Positions 45,283 to 54,839 are shown, numbered from the stretch's first letter. The stretch is DNA of 64,000 nt from Vagococcus teuberi (GCF_001870205.1 NZ_CP017267.1:670501-734500), one strand, 5' to 3'. The notes: a model not told the origin generated them from the letters alone. Translations and numbers: made by a program.

Positions 45283-45663
45283 ATGGCTAATGAACCAATT
45301 GAGTTAAATCATCATTATCATGATCGAGGGATAAAAAAATATTTAGGTTTTTATCTATCCGAACACACAAGAGAATTACATCATATGGATGAGAAGCATT
45401 CAACCTATCATGTTGGTAAACCAATGATGGATTTTGATGAGATTCTTTCAGTCATTAATGAATCGATTTTAAAACAAGTTCCTGTTCGCATTCAACCAAA
45501 TATTGCAAATAGTGATAATGGTAGTTTTTCAAATGAATTAGTTGGAAAAATACAAGGTTATACAGAGACGACAATTTATATTGATGAATTGCCAATAGAA
45601 CTATCGTTAATTCGACACATTGAATTAGCATCTGAAATGAAATGGTACCAAGGGTTAGACTAG
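45283..45663 (+). CDS. YolD-like protein
   Basis: A 126-residue cytoplasmic protein of the YolD-like family. It has the GYTETTIYIDELPIELSLIR strand pair (shortened here to GYTETTIYID and IELSLIRHI) and an N-terminal KYLGFYLSEHT. YolD proteins are usually encoded beside Y-family polymerases such as UvrX and are thought to modulate them. It sits under a LexA-boxed promoter and ends five bases before the polymerase start. Confidence 0.82.
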   Translation: MANEPIELNHHYHDRGIKKYLGFYLSEHTRELHHMDEKHSTYHVGKPMMDFDEILSVINESILKQVPVRIQPNIANSDNGSFSNELVGKIQGYTETTIYIDELPIELSLIRHIELASEMKWYQGLD

Positions 45664-45668
45664 AGCCG

Positions 45669-46979
45669 ATGAGTTATAATAATAATCAATTTTTTGATTA
45701 CACAAAAGAGAAGCAAGATGATATTTTATGCGTTGATATGAAAAGTTTTTATGCCTCTGTTGAATGTGTGGCAAGAGGGCTAGACCCTTTAAATACTTTA
45801 CTTGTAGTGATGAGTGGAGCTGACTCACCTGGAGGATTAGCATTAGCTGCTTCTCCAAGGGCAAAAAAAGAATTAGGGATTAGCAATGTATCGAGACGTT
45901 TTGAAATACCCCATCATCCAGATTTATTGATTGTGCCACCCAGAATGAATTTATACATTGAAAAAAATATAAAGATAAACGAATTGTTTAAAGAATATGT
46001 CGCTGATGAGGATATTTTAGTGTATTCAATTGATGAAACATTTGTCAGAATTAGTGCCTCGAAAAAACTTTTTCGTATGGGAGCGTATGAGTTTGCTCAA
46101 CAGTTAAAACGAGATATTTATCACGAGATGGGATTGTATTGCACGATTGGTATTGGTGATAATATGTTGCTTAGTAAGCTAGCGCTAGATAATGAGGCCA
46201 AAAATAATCCTGACATGATTGCAGAATGGCGTTATCAAGATGTTTCTAAAACAGTGTGGCGTATACCAAAGCTAACAGATTTTTGGGGTATCAATAAAGC
46301 GATGGAGAAAAGATTGAATCAATTAGGTATTTATAGTATTTATGATTTAGCACATTATGATTTTTTTCATATTAGACATCCTTTAGGACTAATTGGGCAA
46401 CAATTAGTGGCACACGCTTGGGGGATTGATCGAGCGAATATCAATGAAACTTATAAACCAGTATCTAAAAGTATTGGCAATAGTCAAATTTTAAAAAAAG
46501 ATTATACCAAAATCAATGAGATAAAGATCGTTATCCGAGAAGTAGCAGAACAAGTCGCAACAAGGCTACGTGCAAAGTCGTTTCAAACCGAATGTGTGGC
46601 TTTATCCATTGGTTATTCAAAATACAGTGAAAGTACAGGATTTAGACGACAAATCAAAATTGATGCGACGGATTCATCAAAAGAGTTAGTAATGCATTGT
46701 TTACAACTATTTGATACTCATTATAATGGTGAAGCTGTTCGTAGTGCTGCAGTTAGTTATTCAAAACTAGTGGGAAATCAAGCAATTCAACTTAATCTAT
46801 TTGAAGAAGCAAGCACAACACTTAATGACCGATTACTAGATCAGACGATTGATGTGATTCGCAAACGATTTGGTTTTGACGCAATTGTTCATGCGTCGAG
46901 TTTATTGGAAGGCGCCACAGCGATTGAACGGAGTCACTTAGTAGGAGGTCATGCTGGGGGAATGGACGGACTAACATAA
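45669..46979 (+). CDS. Y-family error-prone DNA polymerase (UmuC/UvrX type)
   Basis: This translesion polymerase should be induced by DNA damage. The 436-residue protein shows catalytic Asp in VDMKSFYASVE, the second metal site in YSIDETFVRIS, the helix-hairpin-helix thumb FWGINKAMEKRLNQLGIYSI, and a little-finger domain (residues about 240-350). A C-terminal tail including QLNLFEE looks like a beta-clamp binding motif. ATG 45669 matches the family start; the ribosome site is weak, suggesting coupling to yolD. It resembles the ImpB/MucB/SamB group often carried on phages and plasmids. It interrupts the late competence cluster. Confidence 0.92.
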   Translation: MSYNNNQFFDYTKEKQDDILCVDMKSFYASVECVARGLDPLNTLLVVMSGADSPGGLALAASPRAKKELGISNVSRRFEIPHHPDLLIVPPRMNLYIEKNIKINELFKEYVADEDILVYSIDETFVRISASKKLFRMGAYEFAQQLKRDIYHEMGLYCTIGIGDNMLLSKLALDNEAKNNPDMIAEWRYQDVSKTVWRIPKLTDFWGINKAMEKRLNQLGIYSIYDLAHYDFFHIRHPLGLIGQQLVAHAWGIDRANINETYKPVSKSIGNSQILKKDYTKINEIKIVIREVAEQVATRLRAKSFQTECVALSIGYSKYSESTGFRRQIKIDATDSSKELVMHCLQLFDTHYNGEAVRSAAVSYSKLVGNQAIQLNLFEEASTTLNDRLLDQTIDVIRKRFGFDAIVHASSLLEGATAIERSHLVGGHAGGMDGLT

Positions 46980-47045
46980 ATAAACTGGTTAAATCAAGTA
47001 AAATCCATTACAATAAACTTAATTCATAGAAAAAGAGGTCAGAAA

Positions 47046-47522
47046 ATGAGCAGAGAAAGAATTCCATGGGATCAATATTTTATGGCCCAAAGTATGCTAT
47101 TATCTTTAAGAAGTACATGTACTAGATTATCCGTTGGGGCAACGATTGTGAGAGATAGACGAATTATTGCAGGTGGATATAATGGTTCTGTTACAGGAGA
47201 TGTGCATTGTATTGATGAAGGATGCTATTTAGTTGATGGCCATTGCGTGCGCACGATTCATGCAGAAATGAATGCTATTTTACAATGTGCTAAATTTGGT
47301 GTTGAAACAGATGGTGCAGAAATATATGTGACACATTTTCCTTGTCTTCAATGCACTAAAATGATTTTGCAAGCAGGCATTAAAAAGATTCACTATTTAA
47401 AAGATTATCGAAATGATGATTATGCCATTAAACTGATTGAGCAAGCTGGTGCAACGATTCACCAAGTCACTCTATCACAAGAGTATTTTGACACATTAGC
47501 TTTTGGAACAGACAATGAATAA
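47046..47522 (+). CDS. comEB: ComEB / dCMP deaminase family protein
   Basis: A 158-residue zinc deaminase. Zinc ligands are His in TIHAEMNAI (with the catalytic Glu) and the cysteines in PCLQCTKMI. It converts dCMP to dUMP for dTTP synthesis; although located in the competence operon, ComEB is not needed for DNA uptake in Bacillus. The Bacillus type enzyme also has extra zinc-binding Cys/His residues, here probably CIDEGCYLVDGHC. AGAGGTCAG precedes the ATG. It overlaps comEC. Confidence 0.95.
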   Translation: MSRERIPWDQYFMAQSMLLSLRSTCTRLSVGATIVRDRRIIAGGYNGSVTGDVHCIDEGCYLVDGHCVRTIHAEMNAILQCAKFGVETDGAEIYVTHFPCLQCTKMILQAGIKKIHYLKDYRNDDYAIKLIEQAGATIHQVTLSQEYFDTLAFGTDNE

Positions 47523-49818
47523 GAAAAATACTTCTATCAAGGGGTATTTTTTTTATCCCGTTATATTTTATATGCTATGGTTATTGTATTTATTAAAGCC
47601 ACTATGGGGCATAGCTGTGTTCTTTTTAGTGATAGGATTTCGGATAAGTTTTTCAAAAAATAAACGACTCATAACGATTTGTTTAGTATTTTTTTTACTA
47701 GCAAATGGTTATTTTTTTGTGACCCAACCTTTAAGAGAAAACACATTAAATAGTGACACTAAACAAACGTGGATACTATTACCAGATGCTATACAAGTTG
47801 ATGGAGATTTTGTTAAAGCTAAGGCTAAAAATCATCATCGAACATATTTACTTCAGTACAATTTAAAAACAAAAGAGGAAAAAGATCGTTTGCTAGATGT
47901 AAAAAATCCTCTGATTGTAACGAGTTATCAAGAAAGAGTCAAAACTCAAACAAGACGAAACTTAAATGGGTTTGATTACGCAGATTATTTGAAGAATAAG
48001 CAAGTTCTAGGAGTCTATAAACTGACAGAAGTGGAAAAGGTATCCGAAAAAAAATTAACCATTAAACACCCAATTGAGATGGTATCTTCTTTTCGAACAA
48101 GGTTATTTAAAAAAATAAATCAAACATTTGGGCCCTATACATCTTTTTATATGTCTAGCTTAATACTTGGTATAAATGATGGTGATAACCGAGAAGTGTG
48201 GAATAAACTAAGTTTAGCGCACCTTTTTGCATTATCAGGGTTACATGTGACATTTTTTATAACCATGATTCAATCGCTTTTATTACGAATTGGTTTGACA
48301 AAAGAAAAGGTATCAATTATTGAAGTAGTATTTTTATGTGTTTTCATTGGCTTAACGGGATATAGTATTGGAGTAGTTCGTGCAAGCCTGCAACATATCA
48401 TTAAAAAAGCAAATGGTCGCAATCATTGGAAACTTAGCCCGTTAGATTGTTGGAGTCTGACATTGATTAGTCATAGTTTATTTGTTCCAACTTTATTATT
48501 TAATATTGGTGGTCAACTCAGTTATTACCTAAGTTTCTTAATTTTGTTTATTCAACCAATTTTGAAGGACAAAAAAGCATCTAACCAATTCATTTTATTT
48601 CAGTTACTTTTAACTTTTTTCTCGATTCCATTATTAAGTTATTATTTTTACGAGTTTAATGTATTGTCTAGTGTCTTTAGTTTGCTGTTCACGCCGATTT
48701 TATTTCAATGTTTGTTACCAATATTGTGTTTGGCACTGTTGTTTTCTATGACATTACCAACTATTTTGATTAACTTATTGGAACAGATTATCTCAAGCAT
48801 TCATTTACTTGCGGAATGGTGTGAAAAAGTAACGTTTTTCCAGTTGACTACAGGCACGTTTCCTATTTATATATTGTTAGCTATCATCACTGCACAATTG
48901 TATTGTTTAATGTATTGGGAAAGTCATCCTAAATTTTCTAAATCTCGTGTATTATTTTTATTTGTTAGTCCTTGTCTGTGTTTTAGTTTTAAATATTTAA
49001 ATCCAATGGGAATGATTGCCTTTGTTGATGTTGGCCAAGGTGATGCTATGTTTATTCAGTTGCCTTTTCATAGAGGAAATTATGTGATAGATACGGGAGG
49101 AAGTTTGTCTTTCCCACAAGAAGAATGGAAACAAAAAAGAAACGCAAAACGACAAGCAGACTATACCTTGATTCCATTTCTTAAGAGTAAGGGCGTATCA
49201 AAGTTAGATGGTGTTTTTATCACACATGCCCATGAAGATCATTTTGGTGACATAGATCGTTTAGCTAAAGAGATAGACATTAAACAATTAATAATGACGC
49301 TAGGAACACATGAACAAGAAAATGTCAGACGAAAAATAGAGGGCACACAGATAGAAAAGATTAACAAAGTAACATCAGCAACCAATATACAATTTCCAGG
49401 AATCGATATGAAGATACTCTTTCCTGATACTATGGGTGATGGGCAAAATAATGATTCAATGGTGTTAAAACTCAGTATTCATGAAAAAACATTTTTACTG
49501 ATGGGGGATTTGGAAAAAGAGGGAGAACAAGTATTATTAACTAAATATTCGGAAAGTGATTTAGCAGCAGATTGCGTTAAAATAGGCCATCATGGGAGTA
49601 AAACATCAAGTCAATTACAATTCATTAACGCAGTAAATCCTGAAGAAGCAGTTATTTCAGTAGGAGAAGCGAATCGATTTCGACATCCATCACCTGAAAC
49701 ACTCGATACACTTAATCAAGAAAATATTCAGATTTTTAGAACGGATGAACAGGGCATGATTTATCAAAAATGGCTACCACTAAAAAAAGACATGTTAAAA
49801 ATACGGTCAGTGAAATGA
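47515..49818 (+). CDS. comEC: ComEC DNA channel/nuclease
   Basis: ComEC forms the membrane channel for transforming DNA and degrades the non-entering strand. The 767-residue protein has N-terminal membrane segments with an OB-like loop, the Competence domain (about 225-470: LSLAHLFALSGLHVTFF) and a C-terminal metallo-beta-lactamase domain with VGQGDAMFIQLP, HAHEDHFGD, MGDLEKEGE and GHHGSKTSS. All metal motifs are intact. The start ATG 47515 overlaps the comEB stop. Whether the cell is transformable cannot be told from this alone. Confidence 0.94.
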   Translation: MNKKNTSIKGYFFYPVIFYMLWLLYLLKPLWGIAVFFLVIGFRISFSKNKRLITICLVFFLLANGYFFVTQPLRENTLNSDTKQTWILLPDAIQVDGDFVKAKAKNHHRTYLLQYNLKTKEEKDRLLDVKNPLIVTSYQERVKTQTRRNLNGFDYADYLKNKQVLGVYKLTEVEKVSEKKLTIKHPIEMVSSFRTRLFKKINQTFGPYTSFYMSSLILGINDGDNREVWNKLSLAHLFALSGLHVTFFITMIQSLLLRIGLTKEKVSIIEVVFLCVFIGLTGYSIGVVRASLQHIIKKANGRNHWKLSPLDCWSLTLISHSLFVPTLLFNIGGQLSYYLSFLILFIQPILKDKKASNQFILFQLLLTFFSIPLLSYYFYEFNVLSSVFSLLFTPILFQCLLPILCLALLFSMTLPTILINLLEQIISSIHLLAEWCEKVTFFQLTTGTFPIYILLAIITAQLYCLMYWESHPKFSKSRVLFLFVSPCLCFSFKYLNPMGMIAFVDVGQGDAMFIQLPFHRGNYVIDTGGSLSFPQEEWKQKRNAKRQADYTLIPFLKSKGVSKLDGVFITHAHEDHFGDIDRLAKEIDIKQLIMTLGTHEQENVRRKIEGTQIEKINKVTSATNIQFPGIDMKILFPDTMGDGQNNDSMVLKLSIHEKTFLLMGDLEKEGEQVLLTKYSESDLAADCVKIGHHGSKTSSQLQFINAVNPEEAVISVGEANRFRHPSPETLDTLNQENIQIFRTDEQGMIYQKWLPLKKDMLKIRSVK

Positions 49819-49867
49819 AAATCTGTTAAAATGAGTAGGAGAAGATGAAAAGGATGAGTGGGTAGAA

Positions 49868-50887
49868 GTGAGTTTTCAAACAGAACTAGCAAAAATAAAA
49901 GAGAAAAAATTTGATTCCGTTTATGTATTGCTTGGAAAAGAACGCTATTTAACGAAACAATTTAAAAAACAACTAGTTGCGTCTGGAATGAATGAAGAAG
50001 AACAATCTTTTAATTTGATGACATTCGATATGAAACAAGATTTACTAGACAATGTTATGATTGAGGCACAAACGATTCCTTTTTTTGGTGATAGGAAAAT
50101 TATTTTCATTCAAGAGCCTTATTTTTTGACGGGTGAAAAAAAGAAAACAGATGTCGAACATAATTTAAACACATTACTTGAGTATCTAGATGAACCATCA
50201 CCATCGACAATTTTAGTATTCCTAGCACCATATGATAAATTAGATGAGCGCAAAAAAATCGTGAAAAAATTAAAAAAAGAAGCGATAATGATTGATGTTT
50301 CAGACATGGATAATCGTTTGGCCCAAAAATATGTAGCTGACACGATTAAAGCAGAAGGGTACGAGATTAGTAAGGAAGCATTTGAAGAATTTATTTATTT
50401 AACTAATGCTAATCTAAGTCAGATGATGAATGAATTAGATAAACTGTTTTTAGCAGCAACTGATTCTAAAAAGATTTCAAAAGAGATGGTACATCAGTTG
50501 ATACCAAGAACGCTAGAGCATAGTATTTTTGATTTATTGAAATACGTTTTATCTGGTCAAAAAGACAACGCATTGACATTATATAAAGAGTTGCTCCTTC
50601 AAGGTGAAGAGCCTATTAAAATTAATGCCATTTTAGTTAGTCAATTTAGATTATTAGTTCAAGTGAAGATTATGGCTGATAGACATTATCAACAAAGTAA
50701 TATGATTGATGTCTTAAAGATTCATCCGTATCGTATTAAGTTATCATTACAGGAAGCAAAACGATTTGAGTTGAAGACACTGGGAGCGATTTTCGATTAT
50801 CTAGTGGAGAATGATTATAAGATGAAGTCCGGATACATGGATGCTAATTTATTGTTTGAATTATTTTTGATGAAAGAATTTAAATAA
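49868..50887 (+). CDS. holA: DNA polymerase III delta subunit
   Basis: The delta subunit opens the beta clamp within the clamp loader. The 339-residue protein has an N-terminal AAA+-like fold (FDSVYVLLGKERYLTKQFKK, IPFFGDRKIIFIQEPYFL) and no Walker A, as expected for delta, followed by helical domains (EEFIYLTNANLSQMMNELDKL; HSIFDLLKYVLSGQK). The start is GTG 49868. It lies between comEC and the convergent rpsT, the common Firmicutes order. Confidence 0.94.
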   Translation: MSFQTELAKIKEKKFDSVYVLLGKERYLTKQFKKQLVASGMNEEEQSFNLMTFDMKQDLLDNVMIEAQTIPFFGDRKIIFIQEPYFLTGEKKKTDVEHNLNTLLEYLDEPSPSTILVFLAPYDKLDERKKIVKKLKKEAIMIDVSDMDNRLAQKYVADTIKAEGYEISKEAFEEFIYLTNANLSQMMNELDKLFLAATDSKKISKEMVHQLIPRTLEHSIFDLLKYVLSGQKDNALTLYKELLLQGEEPIKINAILVSQFRLLVQVKIMADRHYQQSNMIDVLKIHPYRIKLSLQEAKRFELKTLGAIFDYLVENDYKMKSGYMDANLLFELFLMKEFK

Positions 50888-50938
50888 AAAAACTTGATGA
50901 CTGGAAATCAAAAGATTCAGTCAATCAAGTTTTTTTAT
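50887..50938. terminator. Bidirectional terminator, holA / rpsT
   Basis: AAAAACTTGATGACTG pairs with CAGTCAATCAAGTTTTT with a small mismatch, followed by a T run. It overlaps the rpsT stop region. Confidence 0.85.
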
Positions 50939-51189
50939 TTAGCGATTTTTTTAGCTAAACGTGACTTTTCACGGTTTGCTTTATTTTGATGGATTAATCC
51001 TTTTGCACTAACCATATCAATTTCGCGTGTAGCAGCTACTAATAATTCTTGTTGGTTATCAGCATTTTCTTCTACAGCTTTTTCAAATTTTTTCATAGCA
51101 GTACGCATTTTGCTTAATTTTGCAGAGTTAGACTCGTTTGCAATTTGGCTAGTGCGAGCACGTTTGATAGCAGATTCAATATTTGGCAT
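50935..51189 (-). CDS. rpsT: 30S ribosomal protein S20
   Basis: A small basic helical protein that binds 16S rRNA. The 84 residues read [21 protein letters not shown], then an Ala/Lys-rich coil, ending [27 protein letters not shown] precedes the ATG on the minus strand. The gap to degV is about 100 bases and holds the rpsT promoter region; no strong motif was picked. Confidence 0.97.
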   Translation of the reverse strand: MPNIESAIKRARTSQIANESNSAKLSKMRTAMKKFEKAVEENADNQQELLVAATREIDMVSAKGLIHQNKANREKSRLAKKIAK

Positions 51190-51296
51190 TTGTTTTCACC
51201 TCCGACATAGAGTTTACATTGATAAATCATATGTAATCAACATTCTCATTATACAGAAACCATAATCAGTTTGCAATAAATTAATTACAATGTTTC

Positions 51297-52151
51297 CTAA
51301 TTTAAATCTAAAATAGTTACCCCAATCACATCTGGTCCAGTATGAACACCTAAGACGGGACTCACATCATCGAAGTAAACGTTGCTAGCAAGAGGTAATT
51401 TCTCTAAAATGTTTTTTTTGACTGTTTCAGCTTCTTCAATACACGTTCCATAAGCAATACCAATACGATAGTCTTTGCTTTCACCAGCAAATTCGACTAG
51501 TTGATCAATCATTTTTTGCAAGCTTTTTTTCCTGCCACGTGCTTTAGTGACCGTATAATAAATCCCTTCATTATTACATGAAATAACCGGGTTTAAATTC
51601 AAAGCTGTTCCTATAATGGAAGTAACTAATCCAATTCTTCCCCCTTTTTTTAGATATTCTAAGGTTGGAATACTAAAATAAACTCGTCCCTTTTTAGGTA
51701 AAAGTTCACCGATTTCTACAAGAGAATCAAAACTGTATTGCTTATCAATCAGCTCTTTTAGATAAGCTGCTTGAATTCCTCCACCAATACCAATACTTTT
51801 TGTGTCAATAATATGTGTGTGAATATCGTTGTGATCATCTAATAGTAATCTTAATGCGTTGTGAGTCCCACTTAATCCACTTGAAATGGTGACTGTTAAG
51901 ATATGAGTATAACCTTCTTTTTTTATTTGATTAATAGTATCTTCAATGATTTCAAGTGAGGGAAGAGAGGTAGAGGGAATCTCTTCATCTAGTCGAGCAT
52001 AGATTTCGTCTGCCGTAATGTCAATGTTATCAAGAAAGCTACCATTTGAGTAATTTACACTTAGAGGAACAACAAAAACACCATCTAGTTGAGTAATTTC
52101 TGTTGGTGTATCCATACCGGAATCTACTAATAATGCAATTTTTTCAGTCAT
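51297..52151 (-). CDS. DegV family fatty-acid-binding protein
   Basis: A cytoplasmic protein of 284 residues. DegV/FakB proteins hold a fatty acid for phosphorylation by FakA. Pattern: IALLVDSGMDTP at the start, VVPLSVNYSNGSFLDN, SLPSLEIIEDTI, ILTVTISSGLSGTHNA, a TKSIGIGGGIQ segment and KKGRVYFSIPTLEYLKKGGRI. The start at ATG 52151 overlaps the stop of the upstream DUF1836 gene (ATGACTGA), so the two are coupled; AAGGAG lies about 12 bases upstream. The bound lipid is unknown. Confidence 0.93.
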   Translation of the reverse strand: MTEKIALLVDSGMDTPTEITQLDGVFVVPLSVNYSNGSFLDNIDITADEIYARLDEEIPSTSLPSLEIIEDTINQIKKEGYTHILTVTISSGLSGTHNALRLLLDDHNDIHTHIIDTKSIGIGGGIQAAYLKELIDKQYSFDSLVEIGELLPKKGRVYFSIPTLEYLKKGGRIGLVTSIIGTALNLNPVISCNNEGIYYTVTKARGRKKSLQKMIDQLVEFAGESKDYRIGIAYGTCIEEAETVKKNILEKLPLASNVYFDDVSPVLGVHTGPDVIGVTILDLN

Positions 52152-52686
52152 GTTGTGTGTCAATCTCCTTCTCATCTATCTGTTTTAATGTTGAAGTTAG
52201 TGCACTTTCAGTAAAAAGTTTACTAATAATGGTGATACAAGCCCAACGTATAGGGGCAATATCTGTTTTTGGATTATTGAAGACGATAGTTTGTCCTTGA
52301 GTTGAAAAAGCATGCAATGATTCATGTAGGTACTCACAAAAAAGATTGTAGGCATCTTCTGAATTTGTATTTTCAGTTTGTAAATCAATGCTTCTTTGAA
52401 TAGACGGAATATCAAAGACTTGTTTTAAAATCGTGATAACAATAATTCTTGCAAGGTGCTTTCTACTATATTTTTTTTTAATTGGTTTTGGAATTAACTT
52501 TAATTTAACGTAATTATTTACCATCGACGGTGTAAGTGGTTTAAATGGAATCCCATTTGCTGATAAAGGATGCAAATATTTCTCAACAATAGTAACTAGT
52601 TGATCCATGTAAACATCAATGTCAGGTAACTCATGCCATAAAGGTAAAGAAAAGTCTGTTAAATTTAGTTCGTTAGACTCTTTCAA
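52144..52686 (-). CDS. DUF1836 family protein
   Basis: A 180-residue cytoplasmic protein. The N-terminal half has a MerR-like DNA-binding pattern typical of DUF1836: LTPSMVNNYVKLKLIPKPIKKKY followed by SRKHLARIIVITILKQVFDI (each an adjacent part). It is found next to degV in many Firmicutes; its function is unknown, but a regulator role for the pair is plausible. AGGAG precedes the ATG. Confidence 0.85.
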   Translation of the reverse strand: MKESNELNLTDFSLPLWHELPDIDVYMDQLVTIVEKYLHPLSANGIPFKPLTPSMVNNYVKLKLIPKPIKKKYSRKHLARIIVITILKQVFDIPSIQRSIDLQTENTNSEDAYNLFCEYLHESLHAFSTQGQTIVFNNPKTDIAPIRWACITIISKLFTESALTSTLKQIDEKEIDTQHD

Positions 52687-52743
52687 TATTAAAAACTCCT
52701 TTATCTAGTTTTTAAAACTATATCATAAAGTTTATGAAATGAC

Positions 52744-52778
52744 AATAAAAAAAGTTTGGACAATTTGTCCAAACTTTA
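52744..52778 (-). terminator. Terminator of the P1B-ATPase gene
   Basis: On the minus strand AAAGTTTGGACAA pairs with TTGTCCAAACTTT, then TTTTTATTG. It begins at the stop codon. Confidence 0.88.
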
Positions 52779-54695
52779 GTGAGCTGTTTTTGTTTTAGTA
52801 TGAGTGTGGTAATGTGAATGGTGCTCTTTTGGTGTTATGGGTTTAAGCATTCGTAATCCATTTAAGATAACTAAAATGGTACTTCCTTCATGTCCAATTA
52901 CACCTAAAGGTAAATTAATCGCTTGTAAAAAATTTGAGATAATAAGTAAGACAATAACAGAAATAGAGAAAATCATATTTTCTGTGACAATTTTTTTGAG
53001 TTTTAAAGATAGTTGATGACTCATTGCCAATTTATTCAAGTCATTTTGCATCAAGACAATATCAGCAACGTCAATTGCAATGTCTGTTCCTTGTCCCATT
53101 GCAACACCGATTGTTGCGTTAGCAAGGGCAGGAGCATCATTGATACCATCACCAATCATAGCATTTGTTCCAACTTCTTCTTTTTGCTCTTTAATAAAAA
53201 TTGTTTTATCTTCTGGTAAACAATCTGCAATGACATGATCCACACCAACAATTTTTGCTACGGCATTAGCTGTTTGATGATGATCGCCTGTCAACATAGT
53301 CGTTGTGATACCCGCTTCGTTAAAGTAACGAACACACTCAATTGCCTCAGGTTTTGGAACGTCTAATAAGCCAAAGAACGCAACGACTTGATTATTTTTT
53401 GATAGATAAATAACAGTTTTTCCTTCTTTTTGTAGCTGTAAAGTTTGTTCCATTGTGTTTTCATCTAATTCGGAATCAGTGACAAAATCACTATTTCCAA
53501 CTTTCCATAATGTATCTTGTTCTGTTGCTTGCATACCTGATCCCGCAATTTCTTCGACAACTAAAGAGTCATTAATTGTAACAAATGAATCTTGATAAAA
53601 ACGGACAATCGCATTTGCTAAAGGGTGTGTTGAATTTTTTTCAATTGTAACTAAAGTAGAGACAGCATGGTCACATTGTGAGTCTATAAAAAATTCATCC
53701 GTGACAACGGGAATACCTTTAGTCAAAGTACCTGTTTTATCAAACGTAATAGCTTTTAAATCTGAGAGTGATTCTAAAAAGACGCCACCTTTAAAAAGAA
53801 CCCCGTTTTTTGCCCCGTTAGAAATCGCAGCAAGTGTTGCTGGTGTTGCTGATGCAACCAAAGCACAAGGTGATGCAACAACAAGTAGCACCATTCCACG
53901 ATAAAAACTTTCACTCCAACTCCAACCTAAAAAGAAGTAGGGAAGAAAAATCATCAAAGGTACAATAACTAAAATCGCTTTAACATAAACATTTTCAAAT
54001 CGATCTAAAAAGCTTGCTGTTTTGGATGGTGTATTTTGAGCTTCGTCAACTAATTGAATAATTTTACTAAATAAAGTATCTTTTGCTTCTTTTGTTACAA
54101 CCATTGAAATTGCATTACCAACGTTTATTGTTCCAGCGAAAAGTGAGTCATGATAAATTTTTTCAACAGGAATTGATTCTCCAGTAATGGCAGCTTCGTC
54201 AATTGATGAGTATTCACTAAGTAGTTCACCATCTATTGGGACACTAGCACCTTTAGGAACAAGAAGTTTATCACCAATTTTTAGTTCAGCTACAGGAACT
54301 TCTTTTGTTGTATTATCTGCCAATAATAAAAAGGCATTTTCTGGTTGAATCGCCATTAAATTTTCAATTTCTTTTTTACTTTTACTTGTTGTGTACTCTT
54401 CTAATGATCCACTTAATGAAAAAATAAATGTTAACATAATACCTTCAAAATAAAATTGAATTGTACATGCGCCGATAGCAGCTAGAGCCATTAATAAATC
54501 GACACTTAAATGTTTATTCTCAATTGTGTCTTCAATACCTTCTTTTGTCTGTGAAAATCCACCAATAATCATACCGACGATATAGATGATGGGAGCGAAG
54601 TTCATGTTATTTTTGTCTACAATAAACCCTAGTAACATAAGGACGCCACAGACGATTGTTGCAAGCATTTGTTTGTTTTCTTTAAGATAACTCAT
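52776..54695 (-). CDS. P1B-4-type metal-exporting ATPase (PfeT/FrvA-like)
   Basis: The 639-residue P-type ATPase starts at ATG 54695 after AAGGAGGT; a longer upstream frame exists but would place the start beyond the promoter. It has an N-terminal membrane region without a CxxC metal-binding domain, AITGESIPVEK, the SPC motif (VVASPCALVASATPA) in place of CPC, the phosphorylation site TFDKTGTLTKG, GDGINDAPALA, and HEGSTILVILNGLRM in the last membrane segment. SPC plus HEGxT defines the P1B-4 group, whose best-studied Firmicutes members (Bacillus PfeT, Listeria FrvA) export Fe(II). A His-rich tail (HHSHYHTHT) ends the protein. PerR/Fur-like boxes lie upstream. Zn or Co export is the alternative. 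Confidence 0.85.
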   Translation of the reverse strand: MSYLKENKQMLATIVCGVLMLLGFIVDKNNMNFAPIIYIVGMIIGGFSQTKEGIEDTIENKHLSVDLLMALAAIGACTIQFYFEGIMLTFIFSLSGSLEEYTTSKSKKEIENLMAIQPENAFLLLADNTTKEVPVAELKIGDKLLVPKGASVPIDGELLSEYSSIDEAAITGESIPVEKIYHDSLFAGTINVGNAISMVVTKEAKDTLFSKIIQLVDEAQNTPSKTASFLDRFENVYVKAILVIVPLMIFLPYFFLGWSWSESFYRGMVLLVVASPCALVASATPATLAAISNGAKNGVLFKGGVFLESLSDLKAITFDKTGTLTKGIPVVTDEFFIDSQCDHAVSTLVTIEKNSTHPLANAIVRFYQDSFVTINDSLVVEEIAGSGMQATEQDTLWKVGNSDFVTDSELDENTMEQTLQLQKEGKTVIYLSKNNQVVAFFGLLDVPKPEAIECVRYFNEAGITTTMLTGDHHQTANAVAKIVGVDHVIADCLPEDKTIFIKEQKEEVGTNAMIGDGINDAPALANATIGVAMGQGTDIAIDVADIVLMQNDLNKLAMSHQLSLKLKKIVTENMIFSISVIVLLIISNFLQAINLPLGVIGHEGSTILVILNGLRMLKPITPKEHHSHYHTHTKTKTAH

Positions 54696-54741
54696 TTGTA
54701 TTACCTCCTTATGAACCAAGTGTAACACAAAAAAAACTAGA

Positions 54742-54756
54742 TTAGAATAGTTATAA
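54742..54756. promoter_or_regulatory. PerR-like box upstream of P1B-ATPase gene
   Basis: TTAGAAT-A-GTTATAA matches the 7-1-7 PerR consensus TTATAATNATTATAA at 12 of 14 positions. It overlaps the presumed -10 region of a minus-strand promoter (TTGATA near 54784 as -35). Confidence 0.55.
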
Positions 54757-54784
54757 TCTATATGGGATTGATAGTCGTTATCAA

Positions 54785-54799
54785 TGAGAATGATTATAA
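54785..54799. promoter_or_regulatory. Second PerR/Fur-like box
   Basis: TGAGAAT-G-ATTATAA matches the 7-1-7 Fur consensus at 12 of 14 positions and the PerR consensus at 12 of 14. AT richness makes chance matches possible. Confidence 0.4.
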
Positions 54800-54825
54800 A
54801 AAAAGAAGCGGAAAATCGCTTCTTC
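54798..54825 (-). terminator. uppP terminator
   Basis: On the minus strand GAAGCG-ATTTTC-CGCTTC is followed by seven T. Confidence 0.8.
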
Positions 54826-54839
54826 AATGGTTTTATTTA

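Noticed and set aside
52776-54827. Longer N terminus (683 residues) for the P1B ATPase
   Set aside because: The extra codons cover the promoter and the PerR-like box, and the AAGGAGGT site supports ATG 54695.
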